Below, piece after piece: positions 1-11,056 of a stretch of 64,000 nt of DNA (position 1 is its first letter; each line of letters starts with the position of its first letter). Below the pieces are notes generated by a model that had not been told where the DNA came from, searched no databases, and was given only the letters and a program-made list of their open reading frames with translations. The stretch comes from Micropterix aruncella (Eukaryota; Arthropoda; Insecta; Lepidoptera; Micropterigidae). Location of the stretch: positions 1,601,625 through 1,665,624 of the forward strand of contig OX155972.1 in the NCBI GenBank assembly GCA_944548615.1, read 5' to 3'. The position numbers and the translations under genes were made by a program.

Positions 1-4
1 TGTC

Positions 5-1842
5 ATGGCAAACTTAAATGAAGGAACGCGATGGAAAGAGGAGTTTTTAAACCAGTTATTAGCGATTCGCGATCACGAAAAAAAAGAGGACCACTTCTGT
101 ATTATGACAAAAGGAACCTACGACAATTTAGTGGACGAAATTCAAGAAGCACAATTAGCTGTTCAGAAATCTCAGAAACAGTACAGGAGACTGAAGCGAT
201 TTAAGGTAATCAATATTTGTGGAATACGAAAATTAGAGACTAGACAAGAGCCCATGAAATACTACTTGTATGTAGATGAAATTTTTGATATAATTGAAGC
301 AGCTCATGTGGCCGTTGGTCATGGTGGTCGGGATAGACTTAAAAATGAAACTTCACGAAAATATGCGAACATAACTTTAGAAATGATAAATATTTTTCTC
401 TCTATGTGCGAAACTTGTCAGCGTAAAAAGAGTATGAAGAAAAAAGGACTTGTTTCAAAACCCATACTACATTCTGAAATGAACAGCCGTTGCCAAGTCG
501 ATCTTATCGACATGCAAACTCAAGAAGATCGGGGATTTAAGTTTATAATGGTGTATCAGGACCATTTGACAAAATTTGTTTTGTTGCGTGCACTGAAAAG
601 TAAGAGAGCCGTAGAGGTGGCGTATCAGTTGACTGATATATTTTTGACATTTGGTGCTCCTTGCATCTTACACTCGGATAACGGCAGAGAATTTGTAAAT
701 TCTGTCATAAATGAGCTCGTTTCATTTTGGCCGGAGTGTAAACTGGTCCATGGAAAGCCAAGACACAGTCAAAGCCAAGGATCTGTTGAAAGAGCTAACC
801 AAGACATAGAGAAAATGTTAGCTTCATGGATGCAAGATAACGATACCACAAATTGGTCAAATGGTATTCGGTTTGTACAGTTTATGAAAAATCGGGCGCT
901 TCATTCCGGTATTAAACAATCACCATACAAAGCAATGTTTGGTATAGAACCACGAGTAGGTCTTATGACTTCGACTTTACCACGAGATGCTATTGAGGAT
1001 ATACGAGAGGAAGATGATCTCGAAAATGCGTTAAATAAAATAAATATGACGGATAGTACAGATAATGCAAAAGCTGAGCCTGTGGCTAGTTGCAGTGGAC
1101 ATCGTCAGATTATAACCGGAGCCAAACAAAAAGACGCAGAAAGTTCATCCAAAACAAGTGGAGAATCGCCAATCGCACCAGAAGCCAGTGAATATGACAT
1201 TGAAGCTGAAGCATCTACGACCGTAGAGCCTCTTATAATACCACCAAATGACAAAGACCTCGAAGTTGTAACAAATGTGAATCGACAAATAATGGCATCC
1301 AGAGAAACAGCACATCGAAACTTAAAAAAACAGGCCAAGAGAATGACATTGGCTTCAGATGCAATTCACGTTCCAGTAGAAATTGGTGATAATGTCATTA
1401 TACAAATCCCTGATGTCGACAGAGCAAAAGCAGATCTACGTAATATAGTCGGAGTGGTTCTTCAAAAGGATGATCAGGGTTTTCACAAGATTGGAACGAA
1501 ATATGGAATACTCGAGAAATTATATTGCAGGTATGTACCTATGGGTTGCTTAATTGTTTTATCATATAACTATATCGCTATTAGGTAAATGCCAACTATT
1601 TAAATGTGCTTTTCAGGTCAGAATTTGATAAGTGCAAAGAAAAATTTTTGCATGAAGAAGATGTTCCGAATACCAATTTACCTTTGAGAACTGTTGCTAA
1701 GGAAGCAGCCATAGGAACAGGCCAAGGATTTATGCGCTGCGTATGCAAGAAAGGATGTATGTCAAAAAGGTGTCTCTGCAAGAAAAATGGTTACCTTTGT
1801 AACTCAAAATGCCACGATAGTTTGTCTTGCAATAACAAGTAG
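5..1842 (+). CDS. KRBA2/Ginger-type integrase gene, two exons (5-1530, 1617-1842)
   Basis: Retroviral-type integrase protein of the KRAB-A-domain-containing-2-like / Ginger transposon group; such proteins cut and join DNA in the nucleus. Seen: an HHCC zinc finger (H101, H106, C135, C138, spacing HX4HX28CX2C), then an rve core with D166 (QVDLIDM), D225 (LHSDNGREF) and E262 (GSVERAN), a plausible DDE triad. Exon 1 ends at 1530 before gtatgt and exon 2 begins at 1617 after ttttcag; phase is kept (arginine split across the junction). Exon 2 encodes a cysteine-rich tail (CVCKKGCMSKRCLCKK, then CNSKCH) which family members carry at the C-terminus. The N-terminus aligns with the family's usual start region, so ATG at 5 is plausible, but only four bases precede it. 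No internal stop was seen. Whether it is an active transposase or a domesticated gene cannot be decided here. Confidence 0.82.
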
Positions 1843-2032
1843 ATCCTCATCCTTTTCTAATTTTAAGGTTTTGATTATTTTTTATTGTATGGTAACAAAT
1901 GTTCCTTAACAACTTGTTTGATTATTTTATTTACTTTTAATTAATATTGTTACCTTGGCAACTTCTTTATGTCGATGTTCCCTAAAATGTTCCTTTAGTG
2001 TAAGATTATTATTTTGTGTCCTAGATCTTTTT

Positions 2033-2038
2033 AATAAA
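2033..2038 (+). terminator. polyadenylation signal, candidate
   Basis: AATAAA 190 bases after the stop codon of the integrase gene, in an AT-rich 3' flank. It is the first consensus hexamer downstream and a reasonable 3' end for that transcript. Confidence 0.35.
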
Positions 2039-2085
2039 TATTTTTAAAGTATATCTTGTTTTCAATCCCAAATTAGTTTCTGTAG

Positions 2086-2260
2086 TGCTGGTTTTAACTA
2101 AGGCTCGGAGTGACAACTAGTTTTATCTGAAAATCAAAAATATCAGTGGTAAATTCTAGTTTTGACTAGGTATTTCTAGTTTTAACAAAAGCATTAAGTA
2201 AAAACTAGTTCTAACTAGGGAAAACGCGTTCTATCTAAAAACGGGTTTTAACTGTAACAT
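2086..2260. repeat. array of CTAGTTTTAACTAG-like motifs 3' of the integrase gene
   Basis: At least five spaced variants of a near-palindromic motif (CTAGTTTTGACTAGG, CTAGTTTTAAC, AACTAGTTCTAACTAGG, GGGTTTTAACTG). The motif is its own approximate reverse complement. It may be the repetitive terminus of the transposon encoding the upstream integrase; the matching left end would lie outside the window. Confidence 0.45.
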
Positions 2261-2557
2261 ATCCACTCTAAAGGACGATATACGATTGCTGGGCTCGCTA
2301 TCAGCTAGCTATTAAATGAAAATAAAAATAAAATACTTGATTTGCTCTTTCCCATGAAATAAGATATAAATCGTAATTTCTGGTCGAGAAGTTTATACTT
2401 AATGCTATATGATATTTACAAGAGTTGAAAACATAAGATAAAATTGTATAAAGTTGTTAAGAATTCGTTTAAAGGATGACAATTTGATGAAAAAATTAAA
2501 ATAATAAAAGCCACTTGCATAGCTGGAAGGTTTCCCCGGACTGGATTAGGAAATGCT

Positions 2558-2771
<214 letters not shown>

Positions 2772-2782
2772 GAATATCTAAC

Positions 2783-3069
2783 CTGTAATAAATGGTCCAG
2801 GTAATCATTACAATATCCATAAGTGATGTCGTCATAAAAAGCAACGGTATTGCATCGAAAAGATTACTTCCGAAATTAAAAAATGCTCCAACCGAAAAAG
2901 GTAGTATACTTATGTATACAGACAATCCACAATAGAGTAGTATTAGTAGTGAGTCCAATAACATTCTCAAACCTAAAACGTATATTTTTTGAAATATAAA
3001 AGGAAGTAATGGCTGAGCGCAGAATACCAAATACATAGAGTTGCATAATAACAGGTAAAAGCAATGAAA
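2783..3069 (-). CDS. possible exon of a multi-pass membrane protein (chemoreceptor-like?)
   Basis: A minus-strand open segment of ~95 residues with three hydrophobic stretches ending IYYR just before a splice donor (CAG/GTTAGA). Composition and spacing resemble an N-terminal part of an insect odorant/gustatory receptor, but no diagnostic motif is present. Another short minus-strand exon-like segment lies at 12135-12249; a link is conjecture. It could be a chance AT-rich open frame. Confidence 0.25.
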
Positions 3070-3257
3070 TTAATTTTATTTTTAATAAAAACATAAAGCA
3101 TAAAAACATATGTATAAGCATAATAAATAACGGTAGTAAAGCCAATGATGTTTTAAATTATTTGCGATATAATGATTACAAAATATGCTAAACAACACAA
3201 TACAAAGAAAACCAAAAAGAGTTTAAAACTAACCGTTAAAATCGCTATGTCCGAGTG

Positions 3258-3400
3258 TATGGGTGTTGGTGTGTGTTTGTGCGATGGAGAGCGTGTATGT
3301 GCGCGTGTGTGTTTGTGTTTGTATGTGTGTGTGCGTGCTTGTGCGTGTGTGGGTGTATCTGTAGTGCGTATTTCCTTGTGAGTGCTTGTATGTGCATTTG
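3258..3400. repeat. imperfect GT/GTGC-rich low-complexity tract
   Basis: Mostly alternating purine-pyrimidine sequence (gtgtgtgcgtg type) about 140 bp long. Cys/Val-rich and Thr/His-rich open frames on both strands reflect the repeat. Confidence 0.85.
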
Positions 3401-3414
3401 GAATTGCGGGATGC

Positions 3415-4320
3415 TTATTCAATCCGATCTGATAGTCAAGTTTTCACTTACCTCCGTAACAAAGGATCGACTATTTTGGTGGTTAAATATGTCAATATCT
3501 TTAAAGCCTACATTGTATGCATGCATAACGCGCGGCAATAACGAATTGGAACCATAGTTAGTATTGTACCTTGGTACGTAAAAAGTTAAATGAGCGCTTG
3601 CGAGTCGGGAAGGCGCTCGTATGTTAACCCTACTCAGGAGGTATGGACTGTCCAATCCAGTCAGAACAATTTTATGTAGAAACGACATATCTGACACTAC
3701 TCTCCGGTCCTCTAATGTCTCTAAACTATGTTGTTGCGTTGCAGATCTTTAGCGTATGACAAGCCATTGGAAAATAAGCGGAAATTTAGATGACGTATAA
3801 ATCGTTTTTGAATACGCTCAATCTTCAGCTTGTATGTAGCATACTGCGGTGACCAAATATTAGAAGCAAATTCAAGCAGGCTGCGTACGTATGCGATTTA
3901 ATTAAACCGTCCTCAGAGAATGATTGTTTTAAGACGTCTACAAACTCTCATAATAAAACCGAGGATGCTGTAAGCCCTGTTGACGACTGAATCAATGTCC
4001 TTATCCATTAAAAGCTTGCGATCTAAGATAATTTCTAGATCACGCACTCGATCTACTTCTAGGATTTCATTATTGCCAATTATATATTTAAAGTTAATCA
4101 AATTGACATTGCGCGAAAATGAGATTTTATGGCATTTCGCTATATTTATAGAAAGATTATGCTGTTCACAAGAACGAGTGAAACGATACAAATTTTCCTG
4201 GATCAGTTGACAATCGACATAGTTCTTCACTCCCATGAAGATTTATAAATCATCTGCATAAAGGCGATAGTCATATCAGTAGATATCGATAGTCATATCA
4301 GTCATAGGAGTAGATAGATA
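3415..4320 (-). pseudogene. non-LTR retrotransposon RT fragment (jockey/CR1-like)
   Basis: Minus-strand remnants of a LINE reverse transcriptase. Reading 5' to 3': the catalytic YADD box at about 4243-4254 followed directly by a TAA stop (YADDL-stop-IF), then a thumb segment to 3913 (VRDLEIILD, RAYSILGFIMR), a broken connection, and the C-terminal segment at 3697-3419 (PSRLASAHLTFYVPR). Frames shift between pieces. The element is 5'-truncated: sequence above 4260 is a degenerate tatcgatagtcatatcag repeat. No function is expected. Confidence 0.8.
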
Positions 4321-4560
4321 GTAATATCCTATTCTTTAAACCTACTGCAGTATTTCGCGCGCTATCTCATACTTGTCTCTAATAAAAGGGAATTTTTGAT
4401 GTATGGCCTCCGTCCGGGCTGATATTCCATTGTTCCACGTACCAGAGCGGTACGATTAAGGCACCCACGAGTGCGATTCTCGATCGGGCGATCAATTCAG
4501 CTCCACTTTCTAATCCGATAGCGCCAGCGCCGCGACGCCACTGCGGCGCGGCGACATTCA

Positions 4561-4680
4561 AATCAAATCAAATCACATTTATTGTGTTCAAAAACTTTTA
4601 TGTAGTTGTTTAGACACAATTCATAATATAGCCGCCTAATGTTAAAATAACTTTAAAAGGGATACTACATCCACTAGAAA
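4561..4680 (-). mobile_element. LINE 3' UTR and tail, copy of the 61493-62600 family
   Basis: Begins with an (ATTTG)n-type tail read on the minus strand (aaatcaaatcaaatc) followed by ~100 bp closely matching 61495-61600 (acttttaygtagttgtttagacac, tatagccgc, ttaatgttaaaataac). Only the 3' terminal part is present, the usual result of incomplete target-primed reverse transcription. Confidence 0.7.
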
Positions 4681-4684
4681 CCTG

Positions 4685-4919
4685 ATCAAAATGAACAAAT
4701 CTCCCATTTGGTAAGAATTAAAACATAATCCATCCCTACGTTTCAAAACATTTAACTAATTACCAAAAATTATTTCATTTTTTCATTTCATTTTATATTA
4801 AATTTTATATTTCTTAACATATGTTAGATATTATTGACTTTATTTTTTTTTTTATTATAGCTTTATCTTTCTCTTTACTTTAGTGTCAAGTCAATTATGT
4901 TTGTCACACTATATTTGAT
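4685..4919. other. AT-rich spacer, nothing recognised
   Basis: No open frame, terminal repeat or match to another part of the window was seen. Confidence 0.5.
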
Positions 4920-5120
4920 TGTTTTTTTATGAGCATTTTAATAAAACTTTTACATAATTTATTGTAAAATTGGAGTCCTGTCCATCCTAGAACGGGCTAG
5001 TCCCAGTTGGGTGATAGAATCAAATAAGCAAAAGGTTGAGCTTCTGCCATTCGGTTCCTGTTATTTTTATAAGCAAAAACAATGTTTTATAGTAGTTAAT
5101 TCTTAAATAAATAAATAAAA
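4920..5120 (+). repeat. dispersed repeat D, copy 1
   Basis: Matches 33560-33805 over blocks such as cctagaacgkgytagtccca, ttgggtga, aatcaaataagc, ccattyggttcctgtta, ending in an A/ATAAATAA-rich tail. The tail suggests the 3' end of a retroposed (LINE or SINE-like) sequence. No open frame. Confidence 0.6.
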
Positions 5121-5299
5121 ATAAAAATAAAACGTATCAAATCTAAAATGTTTTTAAGTGAAATGATTCGTTTTACTTTTTGAAGTTCCACCATAATCAT
5201 ACATTATAAATATACATGGTTATTGGTTTCTCGATAGATACTTTTAAGGATATTATAGGAGAGTTTATTTCCTATTAGATAAGTACAGCCATATTTACA

Positions 5300-5810
5300 T
5301 CGAAGACTATCGCGGTTGTTTGACATTATAAATAGGATAGAAAACGAATTTACCGAGTGAAATTTGTAGGACCCGACGTTTCGGTGACGTTGCAGCCGCC
5401 GTTGTCTAGGGTAGACTGAAGAGCTGTCAGTCCGTTGTTTTGCGGGTAGGCCGCAAACCGCTGCCGCCACTGCGTAGGTTATAACGGTGGTGGGGGGCCG
5501 GGCTCGGAGCGCGGGAATTTTTAAAATCCGTCTTGCACACAACACTCACTGTATCCTGTTTTACGTCTTTGCGTTCGGCGTTCGGCGGCGGAGGGTTCCA
5601 CGTAGAAGAGAGTTTGTAGCCGTCATCTCTATTGAAGTTCGGAGTTCTGCTTATTTCAATGGCTTCCCGGATCATGCGAGGAAAGTAGAATTGTTCCTTG
5701 GATAGAACAATGGGATTGGCGCCAGATTGTTTTACCTCCTCAGGTTGGAGGTAATGACCACCCAAGCGGATGTATCTTTTACGCATCAGCGGGCCACACT
5801 CGCACATGAG
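5300..5810 (-). mobile_element. Penelope-like element, 3' end
   Basis: Minus-strand 3' part of a Penelope-like retroelement (PLE). The open frame 5807-5427 carries the C-terminal signature FPRMIREAIEISR..NFNRDDGYKLS.TWNP, which in PLEs follows the GIY-YIG endonuclease. The 3' UTR to 5300 contains the blocks (acgtttcggtgacgttgcag, ccgttgtctagggtagac) that recur at 8130-8335 and as palindromes at 24097, 60592 and 60822. The RT and most of the GIY-YIG domain are missing. Confidence 0.75.
5427..5807 (-). pseudogene. C-terminal fragment of Penelope-like RT/GIY-YIG polyprotein
   Basis: 126 residues; the first ~70 match the C-terminal region of PLE proteins (RLGGHYLQPEEVKQSG, IREAIEISRTPNFNRDDGYK). 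The remainder runs into repeat sequence. Truncated at its 5' end, with no catalytic residues of either enzyme. Confidence 0.7.
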
Positions 5811-6375
5811 GTGCAGGGGAGTTTTCTCTGTCCCTTGGCAGAACCAAGATTTGACCGAAACAAACTGACCAACATTGGAAGGTACATACGTAAAAGCTTG
5901 TAAAAAAATTGTGGCAGTTCTATTTTACGTCTCATTTGTGCGTATGTTTACCGAGACATATTTGATTCGTGAGCCCAATATCGAGAGATAAACTTGGCGT
6001 TAAATGCAAGTACATATAGTCGCTTTTTACGACCCGTCGTCTTCTCGTGAAGCCGTATTATGATAGTTAACATTGCACGGGTGGTGGGCCATCGTTTGAG
6101 CGTTGCTAAAACCGACTTTACGGCTTTGCTATAAATTCACTCACTCGTGTTCTACTTTCAAATAGGAAAGTAGGCATGAACGTTTCCGCCCGTGACACAC
6201 TGAAAAAAATAAAAACTTGGGCTTCTTAAATAACTAACTTTCTGACTAAAATAACGGACACTATTTCGACAAGACATGTTACCATGCTCGATAACAATGA
6301 TATTAAAAGAAAACTCCTTATTGACCACAACGGGTACAAAAGGCGGGCTTATTGACATAGGTACACGGCAAGTTA
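5811..6375. other. spacer, nothing recognised
   Basis: About 560 bases without a supported feature; short open frames here lack any recognisable motif. Confidence 0.4.
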
Positions 6376-7043
6376 AAGTTTCAGACCTTGCAGAGATGCA
6401 GCGTGGTTAAAGATATCGGTGTAATTCATGATTCTCATCTACTGTTCGATAATCACGTTCAATCTTTTGTTTCTAAAGCTTCCAAAGCTTTAGGTTTTGT
6501 CATGAAGAGTGCAGCTTGCTTTCACCGTGCTAAAACTTTCAAGATCCTTTACTGCACTTTTGTCAGAACCATCTTGGAATATGCATCTTAGGTATGGAAC
6601 CCTTAGTATGATAAACATATAAATAGAATCGAGCGAATTTAAATGAAGTTCTTAAAATATCTCTGCTTCCGTTTGAAAATCCCATACAGCTCATCTACCT
6701 AACTAGGTATTTCAATTTATGCAAGAAATTTCATATCCTCCCCTTGATTAAGCGGCGTGAAATCGCGGACTTAACCTTCTTGCTAAAAATAACCTCCAAT
6801 AATATTAACTGTCCCGACTTACTAAATAAAATTAATCTTCGTGTTCCTTTCAAACTCAATAGATTTAACCCTGCTCTTCATGTTCCACATGCTGGTAACA
6901 ACTATATGCAAAATGCATTTCTGTGGCGAACAAGTGACAATTTCAATGATTTGATTAAACGCTTTGACTTTGATCTATTTTGTACGAGTATTAACTCAGC
7001 TAGGAAGCGGCTGAACAGTGAATTTTTTAGCATTAATTGTTGA
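6376..7043 (+). pseudogene. non-LTR retrotransposon RT C-terminal fragment
   Basis: Plus-strand LINE remnant. Segment 6388-6591 has the thumb pattern VVKDIGVIHDSHLLFDNHV...ALGFVMK...YCTFVRTILEYAS, followed by an in-frame stop. After several more stops, 6744-7043 carries the C-terminal block (RVPFKLNRFNPALHVP, FNDLIKRFDFDLF). Jockey/CR1-like; too short for a firm clade. 5' truncated before the catalytic box. Confidence 0.78.
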
Positions 7044-7194
7044 ATAATTTTTGATGTATTTTTAATCGATAGCTTTAATTGAAAGATCACATATGTTTCT
7101 ATAACGTTACTTAAACGTGAAAATCTTTAATTGGCTCTCTGTTATCCTACTCCGTCTTTTTGTTAAATTATAAATTAGCTGTTGGTTTAACGAT

Positions 7195-7745
7195 TAGGGA
7201 AGTTTTAATGATTAGTCGTTCTATCTCCCGTGAAGTGAGCGCAGAAGACTTGGACAAAACAGTCCACCGTCAAGCTCCGCCACATGCCCGTAAGAGGCCA
7301 ACGCCTTAACAGCGAGATAACCAGGTGTGTTACCCAGCGGGCTTACAATCACGTCCTTACTCCTAATTGCGACCAGATTACTCCGGACCTCGGCATCCTT
7401 TGCCCGGCTGTTCATCCAGGATCGGGTAGCCAATGGTCATTTCAAGAGCAGTCGCTATAAGGTCCGCAAAACAGTACTGCTTCCAGACTCCCCCGACTGT
7501 TAGTCAGAGTGCACAATCGATTGGCTTACGCCGCACGGTGCGCAGACCGTCCAGGAGCGCCAGAAGGTTAATTCCTAGGGGAAATAGCCCTAGCCCTAGG
7601 GCCAGAGTCCTGCCCTGGCTCGCACTTCATGCGTGGAGACCGCTGGATGGGTGTTGACCCGTGAGTGTGACCAACCCTGAACAGAATGGGTCTTTGTGGC
7701 CATCTCAGCAAGAGCCCATTAGTTCAATGTTGAGCAGCAATGAAT
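7195..7745 (+). repeat. Rep-A dispersed repeat, copy 1
   Basis: Member of an unclassified GC-richer ~600 bp family. Diagnostic blocks: gtaagaggccaacgcctt, cggcatcctttgcccggct, gtcagagtgcacaatcgatt, gccgcacggtgcgcagaccg, gtgttgacccgtgag, agcccatta. Other copies: 15893, 21478 (reverse), 26485 (reverse), 28585 (reverse), 42840/45368, 49115. No conserved open frame or terminal inverted repeat was seen. Confidence 0.8.
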
Positions 7746-8129
7746 AGCTGTGAAATCGGTAATTAATTAACTGTTTGCTACTCGTTGCCTTGTTTTATGG
7801 CTTTTTATCAGACGGTAGTTGCCGCTGACACTGCTCAGCGGGCCAAGCCGTTCTATTAGGGCTCGTCTATGTGTTGACTAAAAATATATTTGTTTATTTA
7901 CCGTGTTGGATTAAGGCGACATAGGAGACACGTGTGTGTAAGTGTATGTTCCTCCGGCGTCATATATGTATGTAAGTATTGAGAAATTTATGGGAGACTA
8001 CACAAATGTGAAGGATTTTCTCGAAAAAGGAGTCTAAATGACTTTCTTGAATATACCCTAGGTTTTTTTTGTAAACTTGCTTTATATTGCACATAAGAGG
8101 GGTAATGAAGCATTAAATAGAACTCTACA
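7746..8129. other. spacer, nothing recognised
   Basis: Unique-looking sequence between Rep-A and the Penelope-derived block; no open frame or repeat match noted. Confidence 0.4.
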
Positions 8130-8335
8130 GGACGTAATAACCCGCCCGGCCCCCCACCACCGTTATAACCTACGCAGTGGCGGCAGCGGTTTGCGGCCTA
8201 CCCGCAAAACAACGGACTGACAGCTCTTCAGTCTACCCTAGACAACGGCGGCTGCAACGTCACCGAAACGTCGGGTCCTACAAATTTCACGCGGTAAATT
8301 CGTTTTCTATCCTATTTATAATATTTACATCTATG
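8130..8335 (+). mobile_element. Penelope-like element 3' UTR, plus orientation
   Basis: Nearly the exact reverse complement of 5310-5490: tacgcagtggcggcagcggt, tttgcggcctacccgcaaaa, gacagctcttcagtctaccc, caccgaaacgtcgggtccta, ggtaaattcgttttctatcc. Only the 3' terminal part is present. Confidence 0.75.
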
Positions 8336-8559
8336 CAAAAATCAATAGTCTCGGAGTTATTTAATTTTCTGTTTTTTTTTTCAAAAACATAGGTACTCTA
8401 TGAATTATTTTAGTACCGGTATCATTCTTTATGAAACAAGAACGGCTATGTCAAAAATTGTAACCTCATTAGAAATCAAATAAAATGGAGTAGTTTTTAA
8501 AGTAATTTTCATTTAGCACTCAATAAGAAAAAGTTAATATAAAATGAAACAGGTCCAGC

Positions 8560-9240
8560 AAATCGAACAGGTTCCATAATTCAAGTATTTAGAATCGTTG
8601 GTTACGGAAAAGAAAGTGGCATCGACGGCCGATGTCAATAGCCGGATCGGTCAGGCAACAGCAACATTCGCCTCGCTCAAGTGGTACATATGGAAGCGAA
8701 TAAATACTACCATTAAAACCAAAGTACGACTATACCGAACGTTGGTTCTCCCCATTCTTCTTTATGGATCGGAAACGTGGACGTTACTACAATCGGACCT
8801 CAAAAAGTTCGAAGTCTTCCAAATGCGATGCTTGAGGCAGATTCTTGGTGTCTTACTCCGGGACCAAATTCGAAACGAGACCCTTAGAGAAAAATGCGAT
8901 CTACTAAAAACGATCGAAGAAGAAGTACAAAAACGTCGACTGCGATGGTTCGGCCATGTTTGCCGAATGAACGATAATCGCTTGCCACGTAAACTTCTTT
9001 GGCGAGACCGTCCGACAGAATGGAGAATTCAGCGATCGGCACCGAAGAAAACCTGGCTAAATAACATCAAAGACGACCTTAAGAATCAACGATTATCGGC
9101 TAGGAATGCTCGAGACGTAGTAAAAAATCGTCAAGAATGGAAGCGAATCATGAAAGGAGTGCGAGATCCAGCGGCACCGACAGCAGCGTATTGGCCGCGA
9201 GGGCGACCCCCAATCGCCGGCTACGGAATAAATCATAATA
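8560..9240 (+). pseudogene. RTE-type LINE reverse transcriptase C-terminal region
   Basis: Open for 225 codons from 8598, with further in-frame match upstream (FKYLES) interrupted by a TAA near 8578. It shows the C-terminal signature of RTE/BovB-like RTs: LYRTLVLPILLYGSETW, FQMRCLRQILGV, RDQIRNETLREKC, RRLRWFGHVCRM, and a basic tail. The polymerase active site lies upstream and is missing, so this is a 5'-truncated copy, though its frame is well kept (probably fairly young). Confidence 0.85.
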
Positions 9241-9404
9241 ATATAAATAAATATAAAATGACTTCAAAGACTTAACATCTATTGTAATATCGCCAATCTT
9301 CCAACTAATTTCCTTGGCATTTGTTTTTTTTTTCACAAATTCTACTATTATTTACTCCAATAAAAAAGTATGTACTATTACTATTATATATAAGTAAAAA
9401 AAAT

Positions 9405-9995
9405 ACGTGTGGCACTCGGGGACTGCCACGGTAAAGCTATTGCATAGCATTTTTAACAACTTATGCAATTATAATTATTTATTTATTTTATTTTTTCTGA
9501 TATCAGATAACTGCGCTCTATCGGAAAACGTTGAAATTATTCCGAATCATTTGTGGCTGCGGAAGCAAATGATTCGGAATAATTTAAACGTCTTTCGATA
9601 GAGCGCCGCGCACGAATTTTTTATTCAATAAAGCAAAAAAACCGAATTGTTCGAAAAAATTCATAGATGAAAAGATAGATAATTAAATTATCTTTAAAAT
9701 GGTGCAGGTTTCATAATAATACGCCAGATAGTATTTGCGTAATAGTCGTTTTTGTGTTTGGTTAGACCTAATTTCACAAATTAATTACACTATGTAATAT
9801 AAACAAAATATAAAATATTCAAGGCTAAGAATATTAGGAAAATGTTCTTGTTTAACATATATTTTTTTCGAATCGTAGGCAGTACTCGTTTAGACGTAAT
9901 CATCAGTTTAAAATCATTAATTTTCGTTAAGAAATTTCTTCATTCGGTCGCCGCGCTGGGCTAGGCCCGCGATAAAAGCTATGCAATAGCTTAAA
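9405..9995. repeat. MITE-like region with inverted AGCTATTGCATAGC ends
   Basis: Left part cgtgtggcactcggggactgccacggtaaagctattgcatagc and right part gcgctgggctaggcccgcgataaaagctatgcaatagctt share AAAGCTATTGCATAGC in inverted orientation, separated by ~540 AT-rich bases. Probably two ends of related non-autonomous elements; no coding capacity. Confidence 0.4.
9513..9606. repeat. 94-bp hairpin (inverted repeat)
   Basis: Arms GCGCTCTATCG...ATTATTCCGAATCATTTG and its complement, about 41 bp each with few mismatches, around a ~12-base loop (tggctgcggaag). The transcript would fold into one long stem. Confidence 0.85.
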
Positions 9996-9999
9996 AAAA

Positions 10000-10584
10000 C
10001 ATTATTATTTTCATATTCACTGAAAGATTTCATAGAGTATGTTTTTGAAAAAATAAATAACTTCAAAACTATTCATTTTTGCGTAAACTTATATATCGAA
10101 AGCTAATTTTCACTTCTACAACGTCCTTAAAAAAATCAATCGAGAAATCAATATTATTATTAAATCCGCTGTTTAATATTCTTAAAAAACTTTAAAAAAG
10201 AGTACGGAAATGAACTTGTAAAGTTTTGTACCCGGCCGAGAAAACTACATAGTTATGTAGTCTTCTTGTATATGATAATTCTAAAGCCCTTTTTTATCAT
10301 AAATATAAAGATCAATTCTAAAGATAAATTGTTCGGTGTTTATAAATGATCGAGTCTGGTAGCGAAAATAGTTTCGATTTAGGACACTATTTAACAAACG
10401 ATTCAGATAAGTAATAAACAAATCAAAAGCAAGAAAACTTGGTGATTTATATTTTCACCATGGCTTTTCAGAAAGAACGACTTTAATTATCCTAAAACTT
10501 CGCCTTAATTTGAGTGATTGAAATCCATGGACCATAAATCTTCACAAAACTAGAGAGATTCAGTGTGGATACTGGAACGATCCT
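10000..10584. other. AT-rich spacer, nothing recognised
   Basis: No open frame over 60 codons and no repeat match to elsewhere in the window was noticed. Confidence 0.4.
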
Positions 10585-11056
10585 GCAGTCAACAAATGCA
10601 TTGATTTCTAGTGAAATGCACTGACACCAATTCAGCCATTGTTCTACCTCGTTAGCGATGAATCAGCACGATTTTAACGACTGCGTTAAATCAGATACAT
10701 AGAACAACACTTTCACTCGGAATATTTTGGATTGCATCATTTTTCGTCCTATATAAAGCGGTGAAAATACGACCAAAGTATCATTCCTCGAGTGATCACG
10801 TCCCCCAAGACATAGACGGCATACCCGGCACCACTCTCACGAGTCGAGTCAACGGGTCCGGCTTCTTGGGTAACTTTTTCCTTCCTTTCCTTATCGAGGC
10901 TAGCGTATCAGTCTGTACTCCCACAGACTCGAGCCGTGCCCAGTACGAGATACTCGGAGCACAAGCAAAATCCTTATCCATACACCCTCGTAACTTCAGG
11001 CAGGTAGCCACTACATTCGCGTCAATATATATCCTGTTCGGGAAGCGTTACAAACA
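10585..11056 (+). repeat. LTR-like repeat, arm 1 of inverted pair
   Basis: About 470 bp repeated in inverse orientation at 11444-11848. It contains a TATA-like box (cctatataaagcgg near 10750) and blocks tatcattcctcgagtgatca, cgtgcccagtacgagatact, gttcgggaagcgttacaaac. A sequence following arm 1 (cggggacaacccgcaagttg) looks like an LTR-to-leader transition. An LTR is the best guess; no retroviral genes lie beside it. Confidence 0.55.

Noticed and set aside
3153..3557. Open frames over the GT-rich tract
   Set aside because: Low-complexity Thr/His and Cys/Val repeats, in both strands, without motifs.
4379..4561. 60-codon GC-richer minus frame
   Set aside because: No motif, no neighbour support; probably a repeat fragment. 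Not called.
7221..7657. Open frames in Rep-A
   Set aside because: Frames are not kept between Rep-A copies, so no shared protein is encoded.
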